Assembly: GCF_023115465.1 (NCBI RefSeq)
Contig: NZ_CP096034.1
Span: forward strand, 2,666,001 to 2,730,000
DNA from: Gottfriedia acidiceleris
Lineage (GTDB): Bacteria; Bacillota; Bacilli; Bacillales; Bacillaceae_G
Direction of reading: 5' to 3'
DNA: 64,000 bases
Position 1 is the stretch's first letter. Each line of letters begins with the position of its first letter. The translations under genes were made by a program, and so were the position numbers. The notes below the pieces were generated by a model. That model worked only from the letters and a program-made list of their open reading frames with translations, did not search any database and was not told the DNA's origin. Below are positions 53,675-63,124 of the stretch, piece after piece.

Positions 53675-54871
53675 TCATTGACTAGAAGCTAATGTTAAAG
53701 TTGAATTAGTTAACTTTCCATCACGGTAATAAGTAATCTTTAATTTATCACCAACTTTTTTGTGTGAATATAGGTATTCTCTGACAGAAATTACGTCACT
53801 TACTGGTTTGTCATCAAGTGCAACGATAACATCTAATTGTTTCATTCCAACTTTCGCAGCAGGAGTGTTTGGATCAACATGTGTAACAACTGCACCTTTA
53901 GTTACTGAACCAGGTAATTTTAATGTTTCTTCAATATTAAATTGTGGTATTTCATCAAGTGATTTTAAGCCTACACCCATTACAGGTCGAGTCACTTCAC
54001 CAAATTTTTCGATTTGGTCTAAAGCTGGTTTTGCAATATTCATTGGAATTGCAAATCCAATACCTTCAACAGCTTGTTCGGCAATTTTACTTGAATTAAT
54101 CCCGATTACTTCACCTTTTGCATTGATTAAAGCACCACCACTATTACCAGGATTAATCGCTGCATCTGTTTGTATTACTTGAGTTTGGTAATCTGCAACT
54201 CCATCTCCATCGATATCTTGTGGTATTTCACGAGCTTTACTACTTACAATTCCTTGTGTTACAGTGCTTTCTAAAAATCCAAGTGGATTTCCAATTGCAA
54301 TAGCAGTTTCACCTACATTTATTTTTTCTGAATCACCTAATTTAGCGATATTCGTAACATATTTTGCATCAATTGCTACTACAGCTAAATCTAATAATTC
54401 ATCTGTTCCAACAAGTTTAGCATCAATTAATTGACCATCTGCCATTTTGACTTTTAATTGTTTTGCACCAGCAACAACGTGGTTATTTGTCGCTACTAAA
54501 GCTTTATTTCCTACTTTTTTATAAACGACACCTGAACCAGATCCAGCTTCTTCAGTTTCCATTGAAAATGGATTTGATGATTGATAATTATTAACTCCTA
54601 CTACAAATTTGCGAGCATTTTGGATCGTAGTTGTTAAATCTTCACGTGATACATTAATAACTTGTGTTGGTACAGTATTCGTATCATTATTTGATAAGTT
54701 TGCAGGTTTATTTGTTAAGTTAAAAATATCTGGGGATACGATTGAGATCGTTACAGCCCCAATTATAGCTCCAATAAAGCCTGTAACAAGTGGATATCCT
54801 CCACGTCTACTTCTCTTTTGTCTTTTATGATTATTTTCATCATATAAATCTGTTTCATCATAATATCCCAT
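53675..54871 (-). CDS. htrA: HtrA/DegP-like membrane-anchored serine protease
   Basis: 398 residues: a basic N-terminus (KRQKRSRRGG), one membrane helix (about 24-48), then the extracytoplasmic protease with catalytic His in TNNHVVAG, Asp in LLDLAVVAID and Ser in NPGNSGGALI, and a C-terminal PDZ domain (about 295-390, MGVGLKSL onward). It degrades or refolds misfolded exported proteins. It follows the kinase gene by 81 bp in the same direction as the two-component genes, suggesting control by that system. ATG at 54871 has a good ribosome site, GGAGGAAT. Confidence 0.94.
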   Translation of the reverse strand: MGYYDETDLYDENNHKRQKRSRRGGYPLVTGFIGAIIGAVTISIVSPDIFNLTNKPANLSNNDTNTVPTQVINVSREDLTTTIQNARKFVVGVNNYQSSNPFSMETEEAGSGSGVVYKKVGNKALVATNNHVVAGAKQLKVKMADGQLIDAKLVGTDELLDLAVVAIDAKYVTNIAKLGDSEKINVGETAIAIGNPLGFLESTVTQGIVSSKAREIPQDIDGDGVADYQTQVIQTDAAINPGNSGGALINAKGEVIGINSSKIAEQAVEGIGFAIPMNIAKPALDQIEKFGEVTRPVMGVGLKSLDEIPQFNIEETLKLPGSVTKGAVVTHVDPNTPAAKVGMKQLDVIVALDDKPVSDVISVREYLYSHKKVGDKLKITYYRDGKLTNSTLTLASSQ

Positions 54872-54952
54872 AATTCATTCCTCCAATATGTAGGTATCTT
54901 TGATTGATATTAATTTAACCCACTCATGTGTATTTGCTGTGAACTTTTTGAT

Positions 54953-56743
54953 TTAATTTAAATATTTTTTTAAATTAAAAATAAATTCAACTCCATCTTC
55001 CTTATTATGAACTTTTATAGATGAATGATGTAAATCAAGGATTGTTTTTACGATTGCTAAACCTAAACCTGTTCCACCATTTTGTCTATTTCTAGATTCA
55101 TCAATTCGATAGAAGCGATCCCAAATTTTATCAATTTTATCAGCAGGGATTGGATTACCTTCATTAAAAATAGAGATATTTACATAATCCTCTTCATCAA
55201 ATAAATTCATTTTTATGACACTACCTGGGTTACCATAGTGGATTGCATTTGAAAGGATATTAATGATTACCTGTTCTATTTTTCTTTTTTCACCAATAAC
55301 GAGCGTATCCTCATCTAGATTAAAATTGAAATGACAATGATTATTACTATTTTCAAACATGCGAATAATCACATTTTCTATGCAATCCACAATTAAGAAA
55401 GGTTCACTTTTAAGTGTATATGTACCTGATTGAAGTTTGGAAAGTTCTAGCATATCGACAACTAACCCGTTCATCCGATCAACTTCTTTAAGGATTACAT
55501 CTGCATAATAACCATTTTTTTCAATATTTAATCCATCTTTTAAACCTTCTGCATAACTTTGCACGATACTCAGTGGCGTTTTCAGCTCATGGGATACGCC
55601 ACTAATAAACTCTTTTCTTATTTGTTCTAACTGTTTTTCTTTTTCAATATCCTTCATTAATTTAACATTTGCCTGCTGTAAATTTTCAATTGTACTAGCT
55701 AAATTCTCGGATAAAGAATTAATTGATTTGGATAATTGTCCAATTTCATCATCAGATTGAATATCAATTTTTTCATTAAAGTTTAACTTTGCTAATTGAT
55801 CTGTTACAGAATTCATTTTCAACAATGGCTTCGTAATCAATTTCGAATAGTAAAAAGAAACGATCACTATCAATAATAAGGCAATAATAAAAGCGTAAAT
55901 ATAAAAATCTTTTAAAACGTACATTGCTTCATTTACTGGTTGTAGTGATGTAATAGCAAAAATAACTTCTTTTGAACCATTACTAGTATTAATTGGGTAA
56001 ATAAAAACCTTATTTTCTAATCCATTTGCTCGGTCTAAGTAGCGATAAATTAAAGGAAAATCCTCCTCAGTATAGTTGGAAAAATCTTCATTACTCTTTG
56101 TCCAATCAGTTATTGCACCCATTAATGAGTTCATTTGAGCTGAATAGGTATATTGATTTGCAATTGGTAAATGTAAATTAACAACCTTCCCTTTAATTTC
56201 AATATTCACCATTTCCTGAAGACTATCATTCGTTGACAATTGAACCGTGTTAGACGGTTGATTTTCCTCTTGCCAAACACCCATATTCGTTTTTATATAG
56301 AGTGGGATAAAATAATCATCTTGAACATAACCTCGGATTGTAATCCTTGAATTTTCTTTAATATTAAGTCCTAAAATACTGTCTATTTGATCCGAATATA
56401 ATAGATTATTTAAAGGTACATATACCCTTTTTCCTTCATTCGTAAGAACGGTTAAATCAAAATTATTCTCAGCTTTTAGTACCCCTCTTTTATCTAAAAC
56501 TGCTAAAGTTGTATTGTATTTGGAATATAGTTTGGATAGTTCTTGTTGAAACTGATTGTTGTTAAATTTCCCCGCTTTATACCCTTTAGCAAATTGTGTT
56601 AGTTCTTCAGTTACAATATTTACTTTCTTATTCGTATAAAAAGATTGCATAAAGATTGATTGACTAACAAATACAATTAATAAAAAAATAACTAGTAATA
56701 ACGTAATGGATAAAAAAAGTTTACGGACTATACTATTTTTCAT
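54953..56743 (-). CDS. Membrane sensor histidine kinase
   Basis: 596 residues: TM1 about 8-30, an extracellular sensor of about 245 residues, TM2 about 278-300, a HAMP domain (KPLLKMNSVTDQLAKLNF), a HisKA with the phospho-His in GVSHELKTPL (His about residue 390), and a HATPase with N box NILSNAIHYGN, G1 DKIWDRFYRID and G2 GGTGLGLAIVKTI. It autophosphorylates and transfers to the response regulator, whose gene ends 3 bp upstream. The large extracellular domain and the htrA gene downstream suggest cell-envelope sensing. Confidence 0.93.
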   Translation of the reverse strand: MKNSIVRKLFLSITLLLVIFLLIVFVSQSIFMQSFYTNKKVNIVTEELTQFAKGYKAGKFNNNQFQQELSKLYSKYNTTLAVLDKRGVLKAENNFDLTVLTNEGKRVYVPLNNLLYSDQIDSILGLNIKENSRITIRGYVQDDYFIPLYIKTNMGVWQEENQPSNTVQLSTNDSLQEMVNIEIKGKVVNLHLPIANQYTYSAQMNSLMGAITDWTKSNEDFSNYTEEDFPLIYRYLDRANGLENKVFIYPINTSNGSKEVIFAITSLQPVNEAMYVLKDFYIYAFIIALLLIVIVSFYYSKLITKPLLKMNSVTDQLAKLNFNEKIDIQSDDEIGQLSKSINSLSENLASTIENLQQANVKLMKDIEKEKQLEQIRKEFISGVSHELKTPLSIVQSYAEGLKDGLNIEKNGYYADVILKEVDRMNGLVVDMLELSKLQSGTYTLKSEPFLIVDCIENVIIRMFENSNNHCHFNFNLDEDTLVIGEKRKIEQVIINILSNAIHYGNPGSVIKMNLFDEEDYVNISIFNEGNPIPADKIDKIWDRFYRIDESRNRQNGGTGLGLAIVKTILDLHHSSIKVHNKEDGVEFIFNLKKYLN

Positions 56744-56746
56744 TTT

Positions 56747-57421
56747 CTACTCCTCAAATTTATAGCCTACTCTAATAACTGTTGCTATATGCTTTGCTTT
56801 GTCTCCCAATTTATGTCTAAGTTTTTTTATATGTGTATCAACGGTTCTTCCATCACCAAAATAATCAAAGCCCCAAATATTATTTAATAATTGATCTCTA
56901 GTTAATACGATGCCTTTATTATCAATTAAATAACATAATAATTCGAACTCTTTATTCGTAAGTTGTAATAACTCATTATTAATTGAAGCTGTCCTTGAAG
57001 ATGTATTGATTGTAATTCCACAAATCGTTTTCGTTTCTTTATCGTCTTCTTTTAAATCAGCCGTTCTTCTAAGTACACTTTTTGCTTTTGCTACTAGAAT
57101 TTTAGGACTGAAAGGTTTTGTCACATATTCATCTGTTCCTATATCAAAACCAAGTAATTGATCTTCTTCTTCTGAACGAGCAGTGGTCATAATGATTGGT
57201 ATACTTGATTGCTCTCTAATTAGCTTACAAACTTCCCATCCATCTAATTTTGGTAGCATTAAATCTAGAATAATTAAATCTACTTGATTTTCGTTAAATT
57301 TCTTTATGCCTTGTTCACCATCTTCTGCTTCGATTACTGTAAATTGATCGTTTTCAAAATACTCTTTTACGATTTCTCTTAATCTTTTTTCATCTTCAAT
57401 GATTAAAACTGTCGGGTTCAT
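56747..57421 (-). CDS. OmpR-family response regulator
   Basis: 224 residues: a receiver domain with acidic pocket IEDE (about 8-11), phospho-acceptor Asp in LIILDLMLPKLDGW (about 53), Thr in MTTARS and Lys in YVTKPFSP. The C-terminal winged helix (about 128-222) has LTNKEFELLCYLIDNKG and RTVDTHIKKLRHKL. It is the first gene of the three-gene unit with the kinase and HtrA, resembling envelope-stress systems such as CssRS. ATG at 57421 has AAGGAAAAAAAT upstream. Confidence 0.94.
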   Translation of the reverse strand: MNPTVLIIEDEKRLREIVKEYFENDQFTVIEAEDGEQGIKKFNENQVDLIILDLMLPKLDGWEVCKLIREQSSIPIIMTTARSEEEDQLLGFDIGTDEYVTKPFSPKILVAKAKSVLRRTADLKEDDKETKTICGITINTSSRTASINNELLQLTNKEFELLCYLIDNKGIVLTRDQLLNNIWGFDYFGDGRTVDTHIKKLRHKLGDKAKHIATVIRVGYKFEE

Positions 57422-57597
57422 ATTTTTTTCCTTCCATTAAAATTGATCGATATAAGAACATTTACCTAAAATAAAATGTCCTTTGTTTCCTCATTTGAAT
57501 TAATATTCTAAAGCTACTATCTATATATTCGCTTAAAATTGTGATAAAATCATATGATACTGCACTAATTTATTATTGTTTGAAAAGGAGCTAGAAA

Positions 57598-58200
57598 ATG
57601 AGTTTGGTCATTATTGTACTAGCCTATTTAATCGGATCTGTACCGTTCGGTTTAGTAGTTGGAAAAATATTTTACGGAGTAGATATCCGTCAACACGGTA
57701 GTGGAAATCTTGGTGCCACAAATACATTCCGTACATTAGGTAAAAAAGCAGGTATTATTGTAACACTTGGAGATATTTTAAAAGGAACACTAGCAGCTTC
57801 ATTACCTGTATTATTCCATTATCATGGTATTCACCCTTTAATTATCGGTCTAGTTGCTGTAATTGGTCATATGTATCCAATATTTGCCGGTTTTAGAGGT
57901 GGTAAAGCGGTTGCAACCTCTGCAGGGATCTTATTATATGCATCGCCACTACTTTTTGTCTGCTTAATTATTATCTTCGCAATTAGTTTAAAAACAACAA
58001 AATACGTTTCACTTTCGTCAATGTTAACTGCTTTTTTAGGTACAATTTTAGCATTTATAATGGAATACACTGGACTAATTAAAGACAATGGGTACATAAT
58101 TACTTATATTTTGATCGTACTTACAATCTTTGTCGTATATAAACATCGTCCAAATATAAAAAGAATTAAAGACAAAACAGAACCAAAAGTAAAATTTTAA
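57598..58200 (+). CDS. plsY: Glycerol-3-phosphate acyltransferase PlsY
   Basis: A 200-residue membrane enzyme that acylates glycerol-3-phosphate with acyl-phosphate, the first step of phospholipid synthesis in Firmicutes. Five helices are predicted. The conserved motifs are [26 protein letters not shown] (motif 1) and [13 protein letters not shown] (motif 2). ATG at 57598 follows AAGGAGCTAGAAA. It is divergent from the response regulator gene and monocistronic, with a strong terminator. The neighbourhood is as in B. subtilis. Confidence 0.95.
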   Translation: MSLVIIVLAYLIGSVPFGLVVGKIFYGVDIRQHGSGNLGATNTFRTLGKKAGIIVTLGDILKGTLAASLPVLFHYHGIHPLIIGLVAVIGHMYPIFAGFRGGKAVATSAGILLYASPLLFVCLIIIFAISLKTTKYVSLSSMLTAFLGTILAFIMEYTGLIKDNGYIITYILIVLTIFVVYKHRPNIKRIKDKTEPKVKF

Positions 58201-58214
58201 TAGTATGATAAGCT

Positions 58215-58263
58215 AAAGATTAGAGATTGAAGATTAATGATCTTCAATCTCTAATCTTTTTTA
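58215..58263 (+). terminator. Terminator of plsY
   Basis: A 19-bp perfect stem starting AAAGATTAGAGATTG, 7-nt loop, then TTTTTT. Confidence 0.9.
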
Positions 58264-58297
58264 ATCATGATCATTTTGCTTCTTTTATCCCTTAAGC

Positions 58298-58711
58298 CTA
58301 CACCATTGCCTTCTCATATGCTTCATACCAGTCAGGGAACATTTTCTTAAATTTAATCGGTCTAAATGTTTCTTTATGAACAAGGACATGTGTTGAATTT
58401 CCTATACAGCAAATATCGCCTTCTTCATTTATTATTTCATATTCATAGCTCACTTTAAGTGGTGTAAGTGCTTTTATTTTTGTTTTTACTTTAGCTGTCT
58501 GTCCATAACGTAGACTTTTCTTATATGAAACGTTCAAATCGATCACTGGAGAAATGACACCTTGTGATTCCATTTCTGCATAATTAAAACCCAAATCTTT
58601 TATTAATTGAGTACGTCCAATTTCAAACCACACTAAATAATTTGCATGGTACACAACTCCCATTGCATCTGTTTCTGCATATCTTACTTCAACTAATTTT
58701 TCTGATACCAC
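58298..58711 (-). CDS. yneP: 4HBT-type acyl-CoA thioesterase (YneP-like)
   Basis: A 137-residue hot-dog thioesterase with YAETDAMGVVYHANYLVWFE (about 10-29), where Asp is the catalytic residue of the 4HBT type. YbgC/YneP relatives hydrolyse short or branched acyl-CoAs. Location between plsY and spore genes resembles yneP of B. subtilis. The start is a GTG at 58711 with AAAGGTG somewhat far upstream; no better start is visible. Confidence 0.88.
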   Translation of the reverse strand: MVSEKLVEVRYAETDAMGVVYHANYLVWFEIGRTQLIKDLGFNYAEMESQGVISPVIDLNVSYKKSLRYGQTAKVKTKIKALTPLKVSYEYEIINEEGDICCIGNSTHVLVHKETFRPIKFKKMFPDWYEAYEKAMV

Positions 58712-58943
58712 AACGTTTCACACACCTTTATCACTTCTTATACATTACTAACTATCCTTAGTATAGGTCTGCACTAAGACTTAAACAAGCAATTTGAATC
58801 TAATTTAGGTCCACTTTTTTCAGGAAAAAACTAAGTCATTAAAAAATAATAATTGTTCTATTTTTTAACTTATCCTAAATGTTATAATTTTCTTAGAATA
58901 ATCTAATAATTTTCTAACATTAGAAATTAGGAGGTCGATCTTC

Positions 58944-59105
58944 TTGAAGGTTCTAGTGGGCTCAATCTTAATCATCCTTCTTTTTTTATTCGGAGTATGG
59001 CTTCTTCTTTCTCCAACATTTGAAAAAATTGGTGAGAAATCAGCTAAAGTAAAAAATATTTTAAAGGATAGGGAGGACAAAAATAGTGGAAATTCGTCCA
59101 AATGA
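58944..59105 (+). CDS. Small single-pass membrane protein upstream of the SPFH gene
   Basis: A 53-residue ORF starting with TTG at 58944, preceded by AGGAGG (58929-58934). It opens MKVLVGSILIILLFLFGVWL (one membrane helix), then a charged tail to GNSSK. Its stop overlaps the GTG start of the SPFH gene by 20 bp, so the two should be translationally coupled. No family is recognised; a partner for the SPFH protein is plausible. Confidence 0.7.
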   Translation: MKVLVGSILIILLFLFGVWLLLSPTFEKIGEKSAKVKNILKDREDKNSGNSSK

Positions 59106-59979
59106 AAAAAAGAATTCGTTTTTAAATCGTAAACTAATTGGAGGGATTATCGCCGGTATTGCACTTATCTTAATCGCAACAATTCCAACATTATTTATTG
59201 AAAAAATAACACCTGGTTATGTAGGAGTTGTCTATTCACCAAATGGAGGAATACAGAAAAATACATTATCACAAGGTTGGAATTTTGTTGGATTATTCGA
59301 TAAAGTAACAGAATATCCTGTCCGACTTCGTACTGTAGAATATAAAGATGTTGCATTGGCTACTTCAGACGGTAAAAGGATTGAAATGGATTTATCATAT
59401 ACATATAAAATTGATCCTTCTAAAGTAGTATCAATGTTTAACGAGTTTGGACCTGTATCTATCGAAGAAATTGAGGATACATATTTAAAGAAACGTTTAC
59501 AAGATGCAGCTCGAATTGCAGTATCAAAATACACAGTTTTACAATTATACGGTGAGAAATCAAGTAATGCCTCAGCTGACATTGAAACAATTTATAAAGA
59601 CGATGTAAAAGTACTTGGATTTTTTGTTGAAAATCTAACACTAGGAACGCCAAAACCCGATGTAAAAACGCAGGATGCAATTGATGCACGTGTTCAAGCT
59701 GCCCAAGAAAATGATCGTAAAAAAATTGAACTAGAAACAGCTAAAATTGAAGCAGAAAAGAAAAAAGTAGAAGCCAAGGCTGATGCTGATTCACAACTAA
59801 TCCGAGCACAAGGTCAAGCAAAAGCGAACCAAGTCATCCAACAAACGCTAACAAATGAATTAATTGAATACAAAAAAGCAGAGAAATGGGATGGAAAACT
59901 CCCTACTGTCTCAGGCAGTAACTCAAATATCATTCAATTCCCACTTGATCCAAATAACGATAAAGAAGCAAAAAAATAA
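59086..59979 (+). CDS. SPFH/prohibitin-family membrane scaffold protein
   Basis: 297 residues: one N-terminal membrane helix (about 15-38), an SPFH/PHB domain (about 45-210), then a long Lys/Glu/Ala coiled coil (KKIELETAKIEAEKKKVEAK) and a low-complexity tail. Stomatin/prohibitin-like proteins form rings or microdomains in the membrane. The GTG start at 59086 has AGGGAGG 10 nt upstream and overlaps the small membrane ORF. A terminator follows directly. Confidence 0.88.
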   Translation: MEIRPNEKKNSFLNRKLIGGIIAGIALILIATIPTLFIEKITPGYVGVVYSPNGGIQKNTLSQGWNFVGLFDKVTEYPVRLRTVEYKDVALATSDGKRIEMDLSYTYKIDPSKVVSMFNEFGPVSIEEIEDTYLKKRLQDAARIAVSKYTVLQLYGEKSSNASADIETIYKDDVKVLGFFVENLTLGTPKPDVKTQDAIDARVQAAQENDRKKIELETAKIEAEKKKVEAKADADSQLIRAQGQAKANQVIQQTLTNELIEYKKAEKWDGKLPTVSGSNSNIIQFPLDPNNDKEAKK

Positions 59980-59990
59980 GTATTTCTCCT

Positions 59991-60017
59991 AAAAACCTAG
60001 CTTTAGCTAGGTTTTTT
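59991..60017 (+). terminator. Terminator of the SPFH gene
   Basis: Stem AACCTAGC/GCTAGGTT with a 4-nt loop and TTTTTT. Confidence 0.9.
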
Positions 60018-60130
60018 ATGTTCAAAATTAATTTCAATTTGCTTTTCCACCTAACCTCTTCTAATCCAAACTCTTTGGCATATATTTAATAGAGACGAAT
60101 ATCTACGTTTAATGGAAGGAGATAAACTTG

Positions 60131-61414
60131 ATGCAAATTCATGTTGTAAAAAGTGGAGAAACAGTAATGAGTATTGCAGATTTTTATGGAGTTGAACGCC
60201 AAGCACTCATTAATTCAAATGCTCTTGTAGCTCCTTATAAAATAATAAAAGGTCAATCGCTTGTTGTACCAACTACAGGAAATGAATATTTTGTTCAACC
60301 TGGTGATAATTTATATGATTTAGCCTTAACCTATGGTGTAACATCAAGTCAAATTGCAACTTTAAGTGGAATTAGTCCGTATGCTTCATTACATGTCGGC
60401 CAAAAGCTACATCTTCCACCACGAAAAAAACGCAATATCGAATCTATTGGCTATTTACAACCTACTTCAAACCCAATTAGACCAGCACTTGAAGAAGCGG
60501 CTCGAACCGAAAGTAAGTTTTTAACCTATTTAGCACATTTTAGCTTTGATGCAAAAAGAGATGGTACACTAACTGAACCACCTCTTGGAAACATTCCTCA
60601 AATCGCAAGAGATAATCGTTGTATTTATATGATGGTTGTCTCTAATCTTGAAAATGGACAGTTTTCTACATCACTAGCAACCGATATATTACAAAGTCCA
60701 GCAGTTCAAGATAAACTGATCAATACAATTATAAGTACTGCTAATAAATATGGATTTAGAGAAGTAAATATAGACTTTGAAGACGTTGCTGCGAAAGATC
60801 GTGTAGCCTATATTAATTTTTTAAATAAAGTAAAATCAAGGCTGCCTCAAGGATTCATATTGAGTGCTACTTTAATCCCGAAAACAAGTTCAAACCAAAA
60901 AGGTAGATTTTACGAAGCTCATGATTATGCTAACATAGGTAAAGTTGTGGACTTTGTAGTAATCATGACATATGATTGGGGCTGGCAAGGCGGTCCTCCT
61001 ATGGCCGTATCACCGATCGATCAAGTTCGTAAAGTAATCAACTATGCAAAAACCGTAATTCCTGTACCAAAAATTGTCATGGGTCAAAATTTATATGGAT
61101 TTGACTGGAAAGTTCCATTTAAACAAGGTACTATGGCTAAAGCATTAAGTGCTGAAGCTGCTACAAATTTAGCAATTCAAATGACAAACGAAATCCTTTT
61201 TGATAACAAAGCGAAAGCACCTCATTTCCGATATACAGAATCAAATGGACAAAAACATGAAGTTTGGTTCGAAGATGCAAGATCAATTCAAGCCAAGTTT
61301 AACTTAATTAAAGAAGAAAATATACGAGGGATATCGTATTGGAAATTAGGATTACCATTTATTCAAAATTGGGAGCTTCTTGAAGCTAATTTTAATGTAG
61401 TTAAAAGAGCATAA
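60131..61414 (+). CDS. sleL: Spore cortex-lytic LysM/GH18 N-acetylglucosaminidase (SleL/YaaH)
   Basis: 427 residues: two N-terminal LysM modules (about 2-45, IHVVKSGETVMSIADFYGV, and 50-95, YFVQPGDNLYDLALTYGV) followed by a GH18 domain (about 110-427). The catalytic DxxDxDxE-type motif appears as VNIDFEDV near residue 218. SleL cleaves cortex muropeptides during germination and the length (about 430) matches. No signal peptide, as expected for an enzyme loaded into the spore from the mother cell. The ATG at 60131 has AAGGAG 9 nt upstream; a TTG one codon before is an alternative. Confidence 0.93.
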   Translation: MQIHVVKSGETVMSIADFYGVERQALINSNALVAPYKIIKGQSLVVPTTGNEYFVQPGDNLYDLALTYGVTSSQIATLSGISPYASLHVGQKLHLPPRKKRNIESIGYLQPTSNPIRPALEEAARTESKFLTYLAHFSFDAKRDGTLTEPPLGNIPQIARDNRCIYMMVVSNLENGQFSTSLATDILQSPAVQDKLINTIISTANKYGFREVNIDFEDVAAKDRVAYINFLNKVKSRLPQGFILSATLIPKTSSNQKGRFYEAHDYANIGKVVDFVVIMTYDWGWQGGPPMAVSPIDQVRKVINYAKTVIPVPKIVMGQNLYGFDWKVPFKQGTMAKALSAEAATNLAIQMTNEILFDNKAKAPHFRYTESNGQKHEVWFEDARSIQAKFNLIKEENIRGISYWKLGLPFIQNWELLEANFNVVKRA

Positions 61415-61417
61415 AGA

Positions 61418-61466
61418 AAAGCTAGGTATTTATGAGAAATACTCAAAATACCTAGCTTATTTTTTA
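61418..61466. terminator. Terminator between sleL and tlp
   Basis: Stem AAGCTAGGTATT/AATACCTAGCTT, then ATTTTTT; lies between convergent genes. Confidence 0.85.
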
Positions 61467-61467
61467 A

Positions 61468-61704
61468 TCAGTCATTTGTATTATTAAATGCTTGTTCGTC
61501 TCTTAATTCACTTTCTAATGCTGCGATAGATTCCTCGCGACGTTGATTTTTAGCTAATGCATTTTGACGATCTTGTTCATTTCCAAATTTCATTGAAGCC
61601 TCTGCTTCTTTCATATTTTCCTTCGTATTGTTTATATTATCTTGAATTTTTCTCGCATTATCACTACGATCATCTGGCTTTGGTGTATTTGTATATTCCA
61701 TCAT
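61468..61704 (-). CDS. tlp: Small acid-soluble spore protein Tlp
   Basis: 78 residues with the Tlp signature KPDDRSDNARKIQDNINNTK and EAEASMKFGNEQDRQ followed by AKNQRREESIAALESELRDE. It is a thioredoxin-like small spore protein made in the forespore under sigma-G. Convergent with sleL, next to sspN, as in B. subtilis where sspN and tlp form an operon. ATG at 61704 follows TTGGAGTGATTT. Confidence 0.93.
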   Translation of the reverse strand: MMEYTNTPKPDDRSDNARKIQDNINNTKENMKEAEASMKFGNEQDRQNALAKNQRREESIAALESELRDEQAFNNTND

Positions 61705-61744
61705 AAATCACTCCAATTTAAAATTTGTTTTTGTGTTTTGGATT

Positions 61745-61885
61745 TTACCCGTTATCTACAATAGGTTGCTTTCCAGTAGGATCTTTATACTGCATTTGTT
61801 TACCCTTATTCCCACCAGCTGCTTTGTTTTGAGTACCGATATGATTTGGTACAAAATCTTTAGGATGTTTTTTTGGATTTCCCAT
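61745..61885 (-). CDS. sspN: Small acid-soluble spore protein N
   Basis: A 46-residue protein starting [19 protein letters not shown] and ending QPIVDNG, matching the SspN family. ATG at 61885 follows CTAGGGGGCG. An open reading frame extends 40 codons upstream to 62005, but that part is an untranslated leader with no ribosome site. It is followed by tlp 41 bp downstream, probably co-transcribed in the forespore. Confidence 0.9.
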   Translation of the reverse strand: MGNPKKHPKDFVPNHIGTQNKAAGGNKGKQMQYKDPTGKQPIVDNG

Positions 61886-62029
61886 TTTATCGCCCCCTAG
61901 CGATAGTATGAGTTTTGTTGCTGTAAATATGTAAAAGGAAATTAAAAAATGACCAATTTTGATAACAAAAAAAGAAGGAAATAATTCCTTCTCTTGTATA
62001 AACAAAATTCGATTTTCAAAATGACTAAT

Positions 62030-62167
62030 TTACTCTGCTTTAGCTTTTCTTTCTAAACGTTCTTCTAGTCGATCATATATTTTATTCAAAGCTTCTTCAT
62101 CATTTAATAGAGAATTTTTATTTTCAAGAATTAATTCTTGAAACGATTTATGTCTTTTCTTTCTCAA
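62030..62167 (-). CDS. FbpB-family small basic protein
   Basis: 45 residues: MRKKRHKSFQELILENKNSL then LNDEEALNKIYDRLEERLERKAKAE. The pattern MRKKRH..F..L..ENK..LL.D...L..I..R.E.R matches the FbpB-like small basic proteins of Bacillus; in B. subtilis FbpB works with the iron-sparing FsrA RNA. The TTG start at 62167 has GAGGTG 8 nt upstream. No Fur box was recognised nearby, so iron control is not supported here. Confidence 0.78.
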   Translation of the reverse strand: MRKKRHKSFQELILENKNSLLNDEEALNKIYDRLEERLERKAKAE

Positions 62168-62239
62168 AATAATCACCTCTTCTTTTAATGTTAGTATTGC
62201 CAAAAAAAAGAGTTTTCTTACATTTTAGTAAATTTTTTC

Positions 62240-62791
62240 TTATTTTAAAAATGCATTTAATTGTTTTTCAGTTAATGGTCCAATTTGCTTAAAAACTACT
62301 TCCCCATTCGGATTAATAAAGTATGTAGTTGGTATTGAAATCACACCATATTTACGAAAATTATCACCGTTTTCATCAATTAAAATTCGATAATTCATAC
62401 TATTTTTATTAACAAAGTTCCTGATAAAATTTAAATCCTTTTTCTCGCCAATATAATCCGCAACACCGATCATTTCAATATCCTTATGCTTTTGATGGAA
62501 TTTCTCTAATGCTGGTATCTCGTCTTGACAAGGAGGGCACCAAGTAGCCCAGAAGTTTAAGATTACTTTCTTACCTTTGAATGACGACAAATTAACCTTC
62601 TTTTCATCTAAAGTCATCAATTGTATATCGGGTGCCTGCTGTCCAACTTGAACACCTAATTTTTGAATTGAAGCAATATAAGCATCATTATTATTACTGA
62701 CTTTTTTCTCTTCTTCTTTTTTCTCATATAATTGAAAAATTGAATATCCTAACGCTACTAAAAGAATCAGCAAAGGAATTACTTTTTTCAT
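62240..62791 (-). CDS. Membrane-anchored thiol-disulfide oxidoreductase (TlpA/ResA/YneN-like)
   Basis: 183 residues with a signal anchor (MKKVIPLLILLVALGYSIFQ) and an extracytoplasmic thioredoxin fold. The redox motif is WCPPC in NFWATWCPPCQDEIPAL (about residue 85), and the cis-Pro region is ISIPTTYFINPNGEV. TlpA/ResA-type reductants act in cytochrome c maturation or spore cortex synthesis. In B. subtilis yneN lies near citB in the same way. Start M at 62791 has GGGTG upstream; the ATG three codons earlier is less placed. Confidence 0.9.
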   Translation of the reverse strand: MKKVIPLLILLVALGYSIFQLYEKKEEEKKVSNNNDAYIASIQKLGVQVGQQAPDIQLMTLDEKKVNLSSFKGKKVILNFWATWCPPCQDEIPALEKFHQKHKDIEMIGVADYIGEKKDLNFIRNFVNKNSMNYRILIDENGDNFRKYGVISIPTTYFINPNGEVVFKQIGPLTEKQLNAFLK

Positions 62792-63087
62792 ACAAATCAC
62801 CCTTTTAATGAACTATCTCTATTTAACCATAATAAATACAAAAGTGGAACAAGCTCACATATGTTCCTTAGATAATATCTTCTGGATTATCTTTTATTTA
62901 TTATTTCCATTCAAATTATCTTAATTTAGTCCACTTTTTTTATATTTTTTACAGGAATGCCTTATTAATTCGTAAATTTTATATCCATTTAGTCCATTTT
63001 GTTTTAAGGCTGTTTTTATTTTGCGATTCCATCTTTTTAATTGTGATTCAACAATCTTAATTCGCAATACCATCTACCCAAAACAAA
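62792..63087. other. Intergenic region between the thioredoxin gene and aconitase
   Basis: Nothing beyond AT-rich sequence and a weak GGAACA/TGTTCC hairpin near 62853-62874. Confidence 0.4.
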
Positions 63088-63114
63088 AAAACACGGTCCA
63101 AAAGACCGTGTTTT
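63088..63114 (-). terminator. Terminator of aconitase
   Basis: Stem ACACGGTC/GACCGTGT with A and T runs on the two sides. Confidence 0.9.
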
Positions 63115-63124
63115 CTATATAAAA

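Noticed and set aside
53760-54182. Plus-strand ORF of 140 codons opposite htrA
   Set aside because: Shadow frame within the conserved protease and PDZ region.
61886-62005. N-terminal extension of sspN
   Set aside because: The extension has no ribosome site, while the internal ATG has GGGGG upstream and gives the family-typical start.
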